Assembly (NCBI RefSeq): GCF_029714325.1
Contig: NZ_CP121666.1
Coordinates: 8,914,501-8,978,500 of the forward strand
Source of the DNA: Bradyrhizobium sp. CB1717
GTDB lineage: Bacteria > Pseudomonadota > Alphaproteobacteria > Rhizobiales > Xanthobacteraceae
Direction of reading: 5' to 3'
Length of the DNA stretch: 64,000 bases
Position 1 is the stretch's first letter, and the number at the start of each line of letters is the position of its first letter. The notes beneath the pieces are model-generated. The model was not told the origin of the DNA, made no database searches, and saw nothing but the letters and a program-made list of their open reading frames with translations. This document shows, one piece after another, positions 36,058 through 45,187 of this stretch. A program made the position numbers and the translations under genes.

Positions 36058-36858
36058 ATGTTCAACGATCTGTTCTCGCTCAAAGGCCGCGTCGCGCTCG
36101 TGACCGGAGGCTCGCGCGGCATCGGCAAGATGATCGCGGCGGGATACCTCAGCGCCGGAGCTGCGAAGGTCTACATCACTGCGCGCAAGGCAGGACCGTG
36201 CGAGGCAACCGCGCAAGAGCTCACCGCGCAATATGACGGCGAATGCATCGCGCTGCCGATCGACATCTCCACCGTCGAAGGCTGCAACAGGCTCGCCGGC
36301 GAAATCGTCAAGCTGGAGCCGAAGCTCGACATCCTCGTCAACAATGCGGGCGCTGCCTGGGGCGCGGAGTTCGACGAATTCCCGGAAAGCGGCTGGGACA
36401 AGGTGATGGACCTCAACGTCAAGTCGCTGTTCTTCCTGACCAAGGCGCTGGCAAAGCCGCTCCGCGCCGCAGCCAGTGCAGAACGTCCGGCGAAGGTGAT
36501 CAACATCGCCTCGGTCGACGGCATCTTCGTCAATCCGAGCGAGACCTATTCCTACGCCGCCAGTAAGGCCGCCGTGATTCATCTGACGCGGCGCATGGCG
36601 ACGAAGCTGATCAAGGACAACATCAACGTCACCGCGATCGCGCCGGGCGCGTTCAAGTCCGACATGAACCGCGCCGCACGCGATCATGCGGACGAAGTCG
36701 CCACGCGCATTCCGGCGCGGCGGATCGGTGCCGACGAAGATATGGCGGGCGTCGCAATCTATCTCGCCTCGCGCGCGGGCGATTACGTGGTCGGCAACAC
36801 CATCGCCGTCGACGGCGGCGTGGTGTATGCGAATGCGGGGCTGGAGATTGCGGGGTAG
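36058..36858 (+). CDS. Short-chain dehydrogenase/reductase
   Basis: A 266-residue classical SDR with cofactor motif TGGSRGIG (about 17-24), NNAGAAWG, the catalytic Ser in NIASVDG and the Tyr-x3-Lys in YSYAASKAA. Substrate is unknown. GGGAGG lies just upstream of the ATG. It lies between an envelope gene and the box cluster on the opposite strand; a role in acyl-CoA catabolism is possible but unsupported. Confidence 0.9.
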   Translation: MFNDLFSLKGRVALVTGGSRGIGKMIAAGYLSAGAAKVYITARKAGPCEATAQELTAQYDGECIALPIDISTVEGCNRLAGEIVKLEPKLDILVNNAGAAWGAEFDEFPESGWDKVMDLNVKSLFFLTKALAKPLRAAASAERPAKVINIASVDGIFVNPSETYSYAASKAAVIHLTRRMATKLIKDNINVTAIAPGAFKSDMNRAARDHADEVATRIPARRIGADEDMAGVAIYLASRAGDYVVGNTIAVDGGVVYANAGLEIAG

Positions 36859-36876
36859 GTCCCGCTTCAAACCCCG

Positions 36877-36983
36877 CTGTCATGCCCCGGCTTGACCGGG
36901 GCATCCAGTACGCTGCGGCCTCACGGCTCTATCACGACAGTCTCTGGAATACTGGATCGCCCGGTCAAGCCGGGCGATGACAG
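36877..36983. repeat. Inverted repeat, 'gtcatgccccggcttgaccgg' family
   Basis: CTGTCATGCCCCGGCTTGAC with CATCCAGTA is mirrored by TACTGGATCGCCCGGTCAAG and CGATGACAG. It separates the convergent SDR and boxB genes. Confidence 0.85.
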
Positions 36984-37022
36984 TGAGTGTGTGGCGCGTT
37001 CATCGCGCCTCACGAGCAGCCG

Positions 37023-38474
37023 TTACGACTCGATCTTCACGTACTCGAAATCGCCCGGCTTGTTGTCGATGCCGACCTTCGGCGGCGAGATCCAGGAAGC
37101 GAACTTGCCGGTTTCGGTGACGGGCTGCATCAGCGAGGTGATGAAGTCGCCGTCGGCAGTCGAGGGCAGCCACTCGTCCTTGCGCTTCGCCCAGGTCGCA
37201 TCGTCGATCAAAATGCCGTCGGGCGTGGCGTGGACGTCCTTGAACTCGCCGATGTGGCGGTGGAAGGCGACGTTGGGCAAGGTCAGCTTGAAGTCGTAGC
37301 CCGCGGTCGAGATCACCTTGTTCCAGCGCAGCATGCCCTTGACGCAGTCCTGGCTGTAGTCGTCGCGCAGGCGCATGTTGAGCGCGGTCAGCGCCGGCTC
37401 GTCGACCAGCTTGATCTCGCCGTTGATGAACTTGAGCACCGGATAGGTGGCGTTCTTGAGCTGGTGATCGTCCTCGATCTGGGTCTCGTGGTAGCGTCCC
37501 TTGATGCCGGCGTTGAAGGCGTTCGCCGCATTGGTCGAGACCTCCGAGCCGAACAGGTCGAGCGACAGCGTGTAGTGCAGGTTCAGCTTCTTCTGGATGG
37601 TCGGCAGGTCGATCACCCCGAGCGCACGAACCTTCGCGATGTCGGTGGGATCGGTGATGCCGGCTTCCCGCATCGCATCGCAGGTGCGCTGCACGACGCG
37701 GGTGATGCCGGTCTCGCCGACGAACATGTGGTGCGCTTCTTCCGTGAGCATGAAGCGGCAGGTGCGCGACAACGGATCGAAGCCCGACTGCGCCAGCGAG
37801 TGCAGCTGCATCTTGCCGTCGCGGTCGGTGAAGTAGGTGAACATGAAGAAGGACAGCCAGTCTGGCGTCGCCTCGTTGAAGGCGCCCAGCATACGCGGCG
37901 CGTCGGCATCGCCGGAGCGGCGACGCAGCAAATCGTCCGCTTCTTCACGTCCGTCGCGGCCGAAATATTTCTGCAGCAGGTAGACCATCGCCCAGAGATG
38001 CCGGCCTTCCTCGACATTGACCTGGAACAGATTGCGCATGTCGTAGAGCGACGGCGCGGTCTTGCCGAGATGGCGCTGCTGCTCGACAGATGCGGGCTCG
38101 GTGTCGCCCTGGATCACGATGAGGCGGCGCAGCATGGCGCGATGCTCGCCCGGGACTTCCTGCCAGGCAGGCTCGCCGTAATGCTCGCCGAAGGGAACGA
38201 CGCGATTTTCTTCCTGGGGAGCAAGGAGAATGCCCCAGCGATATTCGGGCATGCGGACATAGTCGAACTTGGCCCAGCCGCGCGGATCGACGGAGTAAGC
38301 GGTGCGCAGATAGACCAGCGATTCCTGGAAACCTTCCGGTCCCATGTCGCTCCACCAGTCCATGTAGCCGGGATGCCAGCCCTCCAGGGCTTTGAGCACC
38401 TGGCGGTCTTCGGCGAGATTCACGTTGTTGGGAATCTTGGTCGAGTAGTCGACGTTCATGATGTTCATGTTCAT
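37023..38474 (-). CDS. boxB: Benzoyl-CoA 2,3-epoxidase oxygenase subunit BoxB
   Basis: A 483-residue di-iron oxygenase that epoxidises benzoyl-CoA in the aerobic CoA-dependent benzoate pathway. The carboxylate-bridged iron ligands are visible in EEGRH (155-159) and EEAHH (245-249). Overall length matches BoxB (about 470-480). It normally takes electrons from the reductase BoxA, which is not in this window. AAGGAGAG precedes the start. boxB follows boxC by 13 bp on the same strand. Confidence 0.95.
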   Translation of the reverse strand: MNMNIMNVDYSTKIPNNVNLAEDRQVLKALEGWHPGYMDWWSDMGPEGFQESLVYLRTAYSVDPRGWAKFDYVRMPEYRWGILLAPQEENRVVPFGEHYGEPAWQEVPGEHRAMLRRLIVIQGDTEPASVEQQRHLGKTAPSLYDMRNLFQVNVEEGRHLWAMVYLLQKYFGRDGREEADDLLRRRSGDADAPRMLGAFNEATPDWLSFFMFTYFTDRDGKMQLHSLAQSGFDPLSRTCRFMLTEEAHHMFVGETGITRVVQRTCDAMREAGITDPTDIAKVRALGVIDLPTIQKKLNLHYTLSLDLFGSEVSTNAANAFNAGIKGRYHETQIEDDHQLKNATYPVLKFINGEIKLVDEPALTALNMRLRDDYSQDCVKGMLRWNKVISTAGYDFKLTLPNVAFHRHIGEFKDVHATPDGILIDDATWAKRKDEWLPSTADGDFITSLMQPVTETGKFASWISPPKVGIDNKPGDFEYVKIES

Positions 38475-38487
38475 GGCCGTGCTCTCC

Positions 38488-40176
38488 TTAAACTCGCGTC
38501 ATATCGAATTTCGGCTTCTGGCCGCTGCCATAGCGGCGCAGTGCGCCTTCCTCGCCGACCGCGTTGGGGCGCTGGAAGATCCAGTTCTGCCAGGCGGTGA
38601 GGCGCGCGAAGATCTTTGATTCCATCGTCTCGGGACCGACGAAGCGCAGGCTTGCTTCCATGCCGGTGAGACTGTCGGGCGAGAAGCTGGCGCGCTCCTC
38701 CAGGAACACGCGGACCTCGTCGTCCCAGTCGATGTCGTCGAGCGCGAAGGTGACGAGGCCGAGTTCTTCCGCCTGCTCGGCATCCAGCGCGGTGCCGAGC
38801 GTGGCTTCGGCGCGCTCCACATCGGAGGGATCGGCCTGGAAGCGCGATTCCAGCCGCGTCAGCCCGTGGCTCATCGGGTACGGGCCGAAGTTCATGGCGG
38901 AGAGCTCGATCGACGGCGGCGGACGGTTGTCGCCCTGGCGCGTGCCGATCAGCATGTAGGAGCGATCGGCGGCAAAGACGAGCTCGGCCAGCGTGCCGGC
39001 AAAGCAGGAGCCGGGCTCGACCAGCGTCACCAGCGTGCGCGAGGTGACGTCGATGCGCTTGAGCACGCGCTTCCAGTAATGCCTGATCTCGTTGACCAGC
39101 CAGTGCGCCTTGTTGGCTTCGAGGAAGGCGTCGTGCGCGAGCACATGGGCGCGGTCGCCATGGCTCTTGAACACCAGCATCGCGATCTCGAGCTCGTTGA
39201 TGCGCAAGTGAAGGATGGCGTCGTCGAGCTCGCGCGCCACTTGCAACGGCCAGAACGAAGCGCCCTTCGCCATCATGCCGTCGATGTCGGCGGGCGGCGC
39301 GCCCTCGGGGGCCTTGATCGAGATGGTGGCGATACGCGCGGCGCGGTCGATGTCGACGCTGACGAAGCCGTAACGGATGCTGGTGTCGTCGATGATGCGC
39401 TTGAGCGGGGAAAGCGCAATGCCCTTGCCGCTGCCCTTGCGCTTCGAGGCCGCCGCAAACTCCTTGGCGCGCTCGGCGATCTTGCCTTCGAGCTTCGAGT
39501 TGGGCGCGATCTCGTCGACGAGACGCCACTGCACGGCGCGCTTGCCCTTCACGCCTTCCTCGATGGTGCAGAAGAAGTCGGCGTGGTCGCGGCGCACCTT
39601 GCGCTTGTCGACGACGCGGGTGAGGCCGCCGGTGCCCGGCAGCACCGCGAGCAGCGGCACTTCAGGCAAGGCGACAGCAGACGCGCCATCGTCGGCGAGG
39701 ATGATGTGGTCGGTGGCGAGCGCAAGCTCATAGCCGCCGCCGGCGGCCGAGCCGTTCACGACCGTGATGAAGCGCTGGCCGGAATTCTCGGACGAATCCT
39801 CCATGCCGTTGCGGGTCTCGTTGGTGAACTTGCAGAAGTTGACCTTGTGGGCATGGGTCGAGCCCGCGAGCATGCGGATGTTGGCGCCGGCGCAGAACAC
39901 GCGGTTCTTGGCCGAGCGCATCACCACGACCTTCACCTCGGGATGCTCGAAGCGCAGCCGCTGGACCACGTCGGCGAGTTCGATGTCGACGCCGAGGTCG
40001 TAGGAATTGAGCTTGAGCAAGTAGCCTTCAAACAAGCCGCCATTCTCGTCGACATCCATGGTCAGCGTCGCGACATCGCCGTCGACCGCGAGCTTCCAGT
40101 GCTTGTAGCGGGACGGTTCGGTCTGGAAATCGATGAATGTCGCGCCGCCTGCGAGGCGCCGATCTTCCCCGGCCAT
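38488..40176 (-). CDS. boxC: 2,3-epoxybenzoyl-CoA dihydrolase BoxC
   Basis: A 562-residue crotonase-superfamily enzyme that hydrolyses and opens the ring of 2,3-epoxybenzoyl-CoA. It has VVMRSAKNRVFCAGANIRML and a GSAAGGGYELAL oxyanion-type segment in the N-terminal half, and a second crotonase-like half after about residue 300. The ATG at 40176 follows AAGGGTGG; the longer frame from 40227 would start inside the TGCA palindrome and is rejected. It is probably the first gene of a boxC-boxB transcript. Confidence 0.94.
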   Translation of the reverse strand: MAGEDRRLAGGATFIDFQTEPSRYKHWKLAVDGDVATLTMDVDENGGLFEGYLLKLNSYDLGVDIELADVVQRLRFEHPEVKVVVMRSAKNRVFCAGANIRMLAGSTHAHKVNFCKFTNETRNGMEDSSENSGQRFITVVNGSAAGGGYELALATDHIILADDGASAVALPEVPLLAVLPGTGGLTRVVDKRKVRRDHADFFCTIEEGVKGKRAVQWRLVDEIAPNSKLEGKIAERAKEFAAASKRKGSGKGIALSPLKRIIDDTSIRYGFVSVDIDRAARIATISIKAPEGAPPADIDGMMAKGASFWPLQVARELDDAILHLRINELEIAMLVFKSHGDRAHVLAHDAFLEANKAHWLVNEIRHYWKRVLKRIDVTSRTLVTLVEPGSCFAGTLAELVFAADRSYMLIGTRQGDNRPPPSIELSAMNFGPYPMSHGLTRLESRFQADPSDVERAEATLGTALDAEQAEELGLVTFALDDIDWDDEVRVFLEERASFSPDSLTGMEASLRFVGPETMESKIFARLTAWQNWIFQRPNAVGEEGALRRYGSGQKPKFDMTRV

Positions 40177-40220
40177 GGGCCACCCTTGTGCTTGATTATG
40201 CGTTCTGGCGTTTACCTTTA

Positions 40221-40238
40221 GATGCACAATAGTGCATC
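40221..40238. promoter_or_regulatory. BoxR-type operator upstream of boxC
   Basis: GATGCAC and GTGCATC form an exact inverted repeat around AATA, giving TGCA-N6-TGCA, the pattern recognised by BzdR/BoxR regulators. It is 45 bp before the boxC start. Confidence 0.75.
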
Positions 40239-40273
40239 TTTTGGAGGGCGTCTAGCCCTCAACCGCCAGTGCA

Positions 40274-40287
40274 TGCACTTTGTTTCA
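40274..40287. promoter_or_regulatory. Second BoxR-like half-degenerate site near boxC
   Basis: TGCACTTTGTTTCA differs at one base from TGCACTTTGTTGCA at 55898. It lies 36 bp upstream of the first boxC site, in the gap between boxC and the DUF309 gene. Confidence 0.5.
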
Positions 40288-40296
40288 TGCGGATGG

Positions 40297-40821
40297 CTAG
40301 GACCGCACGATAGCGCCAAGCGCAATCCAGTCGGCCTTGGAGAGCTCTGGACGGCCGAGCTTGGCCTGGAGCAGCGCGGTCAGCGCCGGAATCGGAAAGC
40401 TCTCGACAAAGCCGTCGCCGCCGGCCGCCGCCTTGCGCGTGCTCAGCGCCCGAAGCTCGGCCTGCGCGTCACCGAACAGCCGCGCGGCCGAATGCAGCCT
40501 CTGCATCCGCAGCCGCAAATTCGCGTTGGCGATGTGGATGCAGGCGCGCAGCAGGATGCGCTCGCGGCCGCCTTGCGGCGCTGCGGCCCACACGGCCTCC
40601 AGCACCTCCTGCGATTCCCAGAAATAGCCGCGGTCGTTGAGCGCGAGCCCGTAGCGCAGCGCCGGATGCCGCGCGGGCACATAGCCGCGGAAGGCCGAGG
40701 GCACCAGCGCCTTGGCCCTGTCGAGCGTCTCATAATCGGCGTCAACGCCGCCTGTCTCGCCCGGCACATAAGCCCATCGCGGCCACGGCAACGGGCTGAT
40801 CGGATGTGAAGGCACATTCAC
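40297..40821 (-). CDS. DUF309-family protein
   Basis: A 174-residue soluble protein with the DUF309 core RYGLALNDRGYFWESQEVLE and VWAAAPQGGRERILLRA, where the helix pair and aromatic Trp-Glu are typical. Function is unknown. It is inside the box cluster, upstream of boxC and downstream of the hydrolase gene, so it is probably coexpressed. The start codon is GTG with no strong ribosome site. Confidence 0.75.
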   Translation of the reverse strand: MNVPSHPISPLPWPRWAYVPGETGGVDADYETLDRAKALVPSAFRGYVPARHPALRYGLALNDRGYFWESQEVLEAVWAAAPQGGRERILLRACIHIANANLRLRMQRLHSAARLFGDAQAELRALSTRKAAAGGDGFVESFPIPALTALLQAKLGRPELSKADWIALGAIVRS

Positions 40822-40839
40822 AGATGTGCCCCCGCAGGA

Positions 40840-41658
40840 TCATGCGGCGCGTCCCTGAAGTCCCTGATCGTCGCGCAGGGCCGCTTTTGCAAATTGCTCA
40901 ATCGCGTCAAGCGTCGCCCCCGGCGCTTCACGATGCGGGGAATGGCCCGCGTCTGAAATGACTTTAAAATCGACCGGACAATAGCACTCTTCCCGCGCAA
41001 TTTCGACCTGGCGCAGTGTCCCATACTGGTCGTCGACACCCTGCAGGACCAGGACGGGAACGCGGATGTAAGCGAGATATTCCGAGATGTCCCAGTCGCG
41101 GAATTTTGGATCGAGCCAGGCGCCATTCCAGCCATGGAAGGCGTTGTCGACATCCTTGTGCCAGCGCGCGAGCTTTGCCTTGAGGTCGGTCGTCTCGTAA
41201 GCCGTCTTGATCGCGGCGATGGATTTCACCGAGATGTCCTCGACGATGAAATGCGGTGCGACCAGCACAAGGCCGCTCAGGCGGTGATCCTGATGCGCGC
41301 CGGCATAGATCGTCGCGATCGAGGCACCGTCGGAATGGCCGAGCAGCAGGCCGCGCTTGAACTGAATCGCATCGAGCAGCTTCGGCAGCACGTCGAGCGC
41401 CTCGCGCTGCATGTAATCGAGCGGCCGCGGCAGCGTGACCGGGCTCGACTGGCCGTAGCCCGCACGCGAATAGACGAAGATGCCGGCGCCGGTCGCCTGC
41501 TGGAGTTTTTCCGGGAAGTCGCCCCAGAGGCCGACCGAGCCGAGGCCTTCATGCAGCATGACGATGGTGGGTGCGTCGGCAGCCGGCGGCGCCAGCCATT
41601 TGTATTCGAGGCTGGCGCCATCGATGCTGAGGAAGCCGGTGGGGGTGAGGTTGGTCAT
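40840..41658 (-). CDS. Alpha/beta hydrolase of the box cluster
   Basis: A 272-residue hydrolase with oxyanion HEGLGSVG, nucleophile elbow GLLLGHSDGAS, Asp in VLQGVDDQYG and His in DAGHSPHRE. It is likely an esterase or thioesterase. Its place between bclA and boxC suggests hydrolysis of an aromatic ester or a CoA ester to feed or protect the benzoate pathway; that is inference. The internal ATG at 41658 fits family length; a start 14 codons earlier is possible. Confidence 0.82.
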   Translation of the reverse strand: MTNLTPTGFLSIDGASLEYKWLAPPAADAPTIVMLHEGLGSVGLWGDFPEKLQQATGAGIFVYSRAGYGQSSPVTLPRPLDYMQREALDVLPKLLDAIQFKRGLLLGHSDGASIATIYAGAHQDHRLSGLVLVAPHFIVEDISVKSIAAIKTAYETTDLKAKLARWHKDVDNAFHGWNGAWLDPKFRDWDISEYLAYIRVPVLVLQGVDDQYGTLRQVEIAREECYCPVDFKVISDAGHSPHREAPGATLDAIEQFAKAALRDDQGLQGRAA

Positions 41659-41724
41659 GCTGTGTCGCTCATCTTCGGTCGTATGCAACATGGGACGCAA
41701 TCACGCGCCACTCGCTCAGTCGTT

Positions 41725-41866
41725 CCCTCCCCCCTTGCGGGGGAGGGCTAGGGAGAGGGGTGCCACACCGGGACTTCCAGTGTGACGAAGAAATTCTCGC
41801 GCGCGACGATGAGACCGTTTGCTGGGCTACCCCTCTCCCCCGCCCTCCCCCGCAAGGGGGGAGGGA
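41725..41866. repeat. Inverted repeat, 'ccctccccc-gggggaggg' family
   Basis: CCCTCCCCCCTTGCGGGGGA with GGGAGAGGGGT is mirrored by ACCCCTCTCCC and CCCTCCCCCGCAAGGGGGGA. It lies between bclA and the hydrolase gene on the same strand, so it interrupts what would otherwise be a tight operon. Confidence 0.8.
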
Positions 41867-41917
41867 GCGCAACGGAGTTCGCGGTGATAGCGCGAGTCAT
41901 ACGCCGCACGGTCGCGC

Positions 41918-43465
41918 TCAATTCGTCCCTTCCCGCAGCTTGAACCGCTGGATCTTGCCCGTCGCCGTCTTCGGCAAGGACTCCACCACGTCGATCCAGC
42001 GCGGATATTTCCACGGGCCGATCTTCTGCTTGACGTGCTCCTTCAGCGTCTCCTGCAGCTCCGCCGTCTTGGCACCGGGGCGCAGCACGACGAAGGCCTT
42101 CGGCTTCAACAGGCCTTCCGGATCGGCCTCGGGCACGACGGCGGCTTCCAGCACCGCCGGATGCGTGATCAGCGCGCTCTCGACCTCGAACGGCGAGACC
42201 CAGATGCCGGAGACCTTGAACATGTCGTCGGCGCGGCCGCAGAAGGTGTAGCGGCCCTCCGCGTCGCGGATGTATTTGTCGCCGGTGCGGGTCCACGGTC
42301 CCTCGAAAGTGCGGCGGCTCTTGTGGCGCTGGTTCCAGTAGCCCTCGCCGGCGGAGGGTGCATCGACCAGCAGCTCGCCGACCTCGCCGTCGGCGACGTC
42401 CTGACCGGCCTCGTTGACGAGCCGCACTGCGTAGCCGGGCACCGGCTTGCCGGACGAGCCGTATTTGATGTCGCCGGGCGCGTTCGACAGGAAGATGTGC
42501 AACAGCTCGGTCGAGCCGACCCCGTCGAGAATGTCGACGCCGAAGCGCGCCTTCCAGTTGTTCCCGACGGATTCCGGTAGCGCTTCGCCGGCCGAGGTGC
42601 AGATGCGCAAGACGCCGCCGCCGCGCTCGGCCTTCATGGTCTCGTCGTTGAGCATGGCCGCGAACAGCGTCGGCACGCCGTAGAAGATCGAGGGGTTGTA
42701 GCGGTTCATCAGGTCGAACATGCGCGCCGGCGTCGGCCGCTCGCTGTTGAGGATCACGGTGGCGCCGACCGACATCGGGAAGGTCAGCGCATTGCCGAGA
42801 CCATAGGCGAAGAACAGTTTTGCGGCGGAGAGGCAGACGTCGCTCTCGCGGATGCCGAGCACCTGCTTGGCGTAGGTGTCGGCGGTGGCCTGCAGATTCG
42901 AATGCAGATGGCGCACGCCCTTGGGCATGCCGGTCGAGCCTGATGAGTAGAGCCAGAACGCGGGCTCATCGGGGTGAGTCGCGGCGGTGGTGAACTGGTC
43001 GCTCTCGCCGACGATCTCCTCCGCAAGCTGCTTGTGACCGTTCTGCTTGGCGCCGGACACGACGACATGCTCGAGATCCGGCATGCGGCCGACGACGTCC
43101 TTGATGACGGGATAAAGCGCTTCGGAGACGAACAGCACGCGGGCGCGGCAGTCGGCGAGGATGTAGGCGTACTGGTCCGCGGTGAGCAGCGTGTTGAGCG
43201 GCACCGGCACGATGCCGGCGCGGATCGCGCCGAGGAACACGATCGGGAAATCGATCGTATCCAGCATGATCATCGCCACGCGCTCCTCGCGGCGGACGCC
43301 GAGCCGGCGCAGCATGTTGGCGGCGCGGCGGGTCTGTTGCTGGAGCTCGCCATAGCTGAGCCGCGAAACGGTGTCGTCGAAGACGAGCTTGTTGCCACGC
43401 CCCTCCTCGACGTTACGGTCGAGCAGCCAGGTCACCGCGTTATAGGATCCCTCGCTCACGGACAT
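41918..43465 (-). CDS. bclA: Benzoate-CoA ligase
   Basis: A 515-residue AMP-forming acyl-CoA ligase. It has the AMP motif YSSGSTGMPKG (173-183), a DGVGSTELLHIFLSN specificity segment typical of benzoate-CoA ligases, TGDKYIRD and the C-terminal catalytic lysine in PKTATGKIQR. It activates benzoate to benzoyl-CoA in the cytoplasm. GGGAGAG lies before the start. It is divergent from boxR, with the regulatory site between them. Confidence 0.93.
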   Translation of the reverse strand: MSVSEGSYNAVTWLLDRNVEEGRGNKLVFDDTVSRLSYGELQQQTRRAANMLRRLGVRREERVAMIMLDTIDFPIVFLGAIRAGIVPVPLNTLLTADQYAYILADCRARVLFVSEALYPVIKDVVGRMPDLEHVVVSGAKQNGHKQLAEEIVGESDQFTTAATHPDEPAFWLYSSGSTGMPKGVRHLHSNLQATADTYAKQVLGIRESDVCLSAAKLFFAYGLGNALTFPMSVGATVILNSERPTPARMFDLMNRYNPSIFYGVPTLFAAMLNDETMKAERGGGVLRICTSAGEALPESVGNNWKARFGVDILDGVGSTELLHIFLSNAPGDIKYGSSGKPVPGYAVRLVNEAGQDVADGEVGELLVDAPSAGEGYWNQRHKSRRTFEGPWTRTGDKYIRDAEGRYTFCGRADDMFKVSGIWVSPFEVESALITHPAVLEAAVVPEADPEGLLKPKAFVVLRPGAKTAELQETLKEHVKQKIGPWKYPRWIDVVESLPKTATGKIQRFKLREGTN

Positions 43466-43530
43466 CTCTCCCGAATTTAGAATTATAATTCATAGAAAGA
43501 CACTCCGACGGCTTGCTGTCAATGCCAGCA

Positions 43531-43544
43531 GGCACTATGTTTCA
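43531..43544. promoter_or_regulatory. Possible BoxR site between bclA and boxR
   Basis: GGCACTATGTTTCA matches TGCACTTTGTTTCA at 12 of 14 positions. It is the only similar site in the 131-bp divergent promoter. A separate 12-bp palindrome GAATTATAATTC also lies in this gap near the bclA start. Confidence 0.4.
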
Positions 43545-43596
43545 TTAAAACACGCCGCAGGAGCTTCTCTAAAGGAGGCATCCGTAAAGAAGGCAC

Positions 43597-44505
43597 ATGA
43601 CCGACAGTCCCGACGCCGAATCCCGCTTCCTCGAACAGCTCGGCCAGCGTGTGCGCACCATGCGCGCGCTGCGCGGCATGTCGCGAAAAGTGCTCGCCAA
43701 GGTATCGGGGATTTCGGAGCGCTACATCGCGCAGCTCGAGAGCGGCAAGGGCAACGTCTCCATCGTGCTGCTGCGCCGCGTCTCCGGCGCGATGGGCGCG
43801 CATCTCGAAGACCTGCTTCCCTCAACCGATCCGACGCCGGACTGGCAGATGTTTCGCGACCTCTTGCGCAAGGCGACGCCGGCGCAGATCGCGCAGGCAA
43901 AAGATCTGCTCACTGGGGGCAGCGCCTCCGCACCGCGACGCGCCCCGTTCTGCGGCATCGCGCTGATCGGCCTGCGCGGCGCCGGCAAGTCCACGCTTGG
44001 GCGGATGCTGGCGAAGAAGATCGGCTGGAGCTTTGTCGAGCTCAACAAGGAGGTCGAGCAGCAGAACGGGCTCTCCGTCGCCGAGATCATTGCGCTGTAC
44101 GGCCAGGAAGGCTTTCGCCGCATGGAGCAGGCGGCGCTGCAACAGCTGCTCGCGCGCAACGAGCTGATGGTGCTGGCGACCGGCGGCGGCATCGTCTCCG
44201 AGCCGCTGACCTTCGACCAGATCCTGACCTCGTTCTACACGATCTGGCTGAAGGCCGAGCCGGAAGAGCACATGGCCCGCGTGCGCCGCCAGGGCGACCT
44301 GCGCCCGATGGCGGATGATCGCTCGGCAATGACGGAGCTGCGCAACATCCTGCTCAGCCGCGAGCCGCTGTATTCGCGCGCCACCGCAGTGGTGGATACG
44401 GCGGGACTGTCGGTCGATGCCGCCGCTGCACGGCTGATCGATGCGGTGCGGCCGGTGCTGCAGAACGAAGCCCGCAGCTTCGGGCTGCGCAGCGTGGCGC
44501 TGTAG
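43597..44505 (+). CDS. boxR: BoxR: XRE-type HTH fused to shikimate-kinase-like domain
   Basis: A 302-residue regulator. Residues about 15-75 are an XRE helix-turn-helix (RKVLAKVSGISERYIAQLES). Residues 117-290 are a shikimate-kinase-like domain with P-loop GLRGAGKST (125-133) and ATGGGIV. In BoxR/BzdR proteins this domain binds benzoyl-CoA as effector rather than acting as a kinase. It is divergent from bclA and next to the box genes. TGCA-type sites near boxC and near a transporter operon suggest its regulon. Confidence 0.92.
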   Translation: MTDSPDAESRFLEQLGQRVRTMRALRGMSRKVLAKVSGISERYIAQLESGKGNVSIVLLRRVSGAMGAHLEDLLPSTDPTPDWQMFRDLLRKATPAQIAQAKDLLTGGSASAPRRAPFCGIALIGLRGAGKSTLGRMLAKKIGWSFVELNKEVEQQNGLSVAEIIALYGQEGFRRMEQAALQQLLARNELMVLATGGGIVSEPLTFDQILTSFYTIWLKAEPEEHMARVRRQGDLRPMADDRSAMTELRNILLSREPLYSRATAVVDTAGLSVDAAAARLIDAVRPVLQNEARSFGLRSVAL

Positions 44506-44514
44506 CTCTCCGCT

Positions 44515-44623
44515 GTCGACCCGGCGAACGCCGGGACCCATACCGCGTGATCCATCGATTGTGCGCGCTGCCTTCGCAAAACTTCTCCCTGTGGTTATGG
44601 GTCCCGGCCTTCGCCGGGACGAC
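44515..44623. repeat. Inverted repeat, 'cccggcgaacgccgggaccca' family
   Basis: GTCGACCCGGCGAACGCCGG and GACCCATA face TATGGGTCCCGGCC and TCGCCGGGACGAC. It lies after boxR and closely resembles the unit at 22748. Confidence 0.85.
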
Positions 44624-44690
44624 GGCGGAGTTTGTAGGCGCGCCGCGATGCCGCTATATCCAGCCCCAACAGAAATCCTTGGGATCCATG

Positions 44691-45083
44691 ATGACCGATA
44701 GCGACGTCGCAATCTCCATGTTCGAGCGGATCGGCGGCGGTGCCACGATCGATCGTCTCGTTGATCGCTTCTACGACCGCATGGACTCGCTACCGGATGC
44801 GAAAATCATCCGCGCCATGCATGCGGACGATCTCGGCCTGATCAGGGACGTGCTGAAGCGCTATCTCACCGAATGGACCGGCGGCCCGCGGCTCTATACC
44901 CCCGAGAAGGGACATCCGCGGCTGCGACAGCGCCACATTGGTTTTGCCATCGGCGATGCCGAGCGCGATGCGTGGATGACTTGCATGCGCGGCGCACTTG
45001 AGGAGACGGTGACCGATGCTGCTGCGCGTCAGGACCTCGATAAGGCGATATCAGGCCTCGCCGACTGGATGCGCAACCGCTAA
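44691..45083 (+). CDS. Truncated haemoglobin, group II type
   Basis: A 130-residue globin with a short two-over-two fold. It has MFERIGGGATIDRLVDRFYD, PRLYTPEKGHPRLRQRHIGF (proximal region with the His in RQRH) and a terminal RDAWMTCMRGAL, all typical of GlbO-like proteins. Such globins bind oxygen or nitric oxide and protect against oxidative stress or help supply oxygen to oxygenases. ATGs at 44688 and 44691 are both possible. No operon partner is visible. Confidence 0.85.
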   Translation: MTDSDVAISMFERIGGGATIDRLVDRFYDRMDSLPDAKIIRAMHADDLGLIRDVLKRYLTEWTGGPRLYTPEKGHPRLRQRHIGFAIGDAERDAWMTCMRGALEETVTDAAARQDLDKAISGLADWMRNR

Positions 45084-45090
45084 TGGCCCG

Positions 45091-45173
45091 TAGCCCGGAT
45101 GGAGCGAAGCGCAATCCGGGGAGGTCTCACCTGCCGTGAGATCCCGGATTTCGCTGCGCTCCATCCGGGCTAC
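45091..45173. repeat. Inverted repeat, 'gtagcccggatggagcgaagcg' family
   Basis: GTAGCCCGGATGGAGCGAAG and CGCAATCCGG are mirrored by CCGGATTTCGCTGCGCTCCA and TCCGGGCTAC, with a nested AGGTCTCAC/GTGAGAT hairpin. It lies between convergent genes and may terminate both. Confidence 0.87.
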
Positions 45174-45187
45174 AAACTGCCGCACCG

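Noticed and set aside
38866..40221. Plus-strand 451-aa open frame over boxC
   Set aside because: Antisense shadow of a well-recognised gene.
40177..40227. Longer N-terminus for boxC
   Set aside because: Would place the start inside the BoxR-type palindrome and adds a non-family N-terminus; AAGGGTGG supports 40176.
43476..43487. 12-bp palindrome GAATTATAATTC before bclA considered as BoxR site
   Set aside because: It lacks the TGCA core; could be another operator or a chance AT-rich palindrome near the start.
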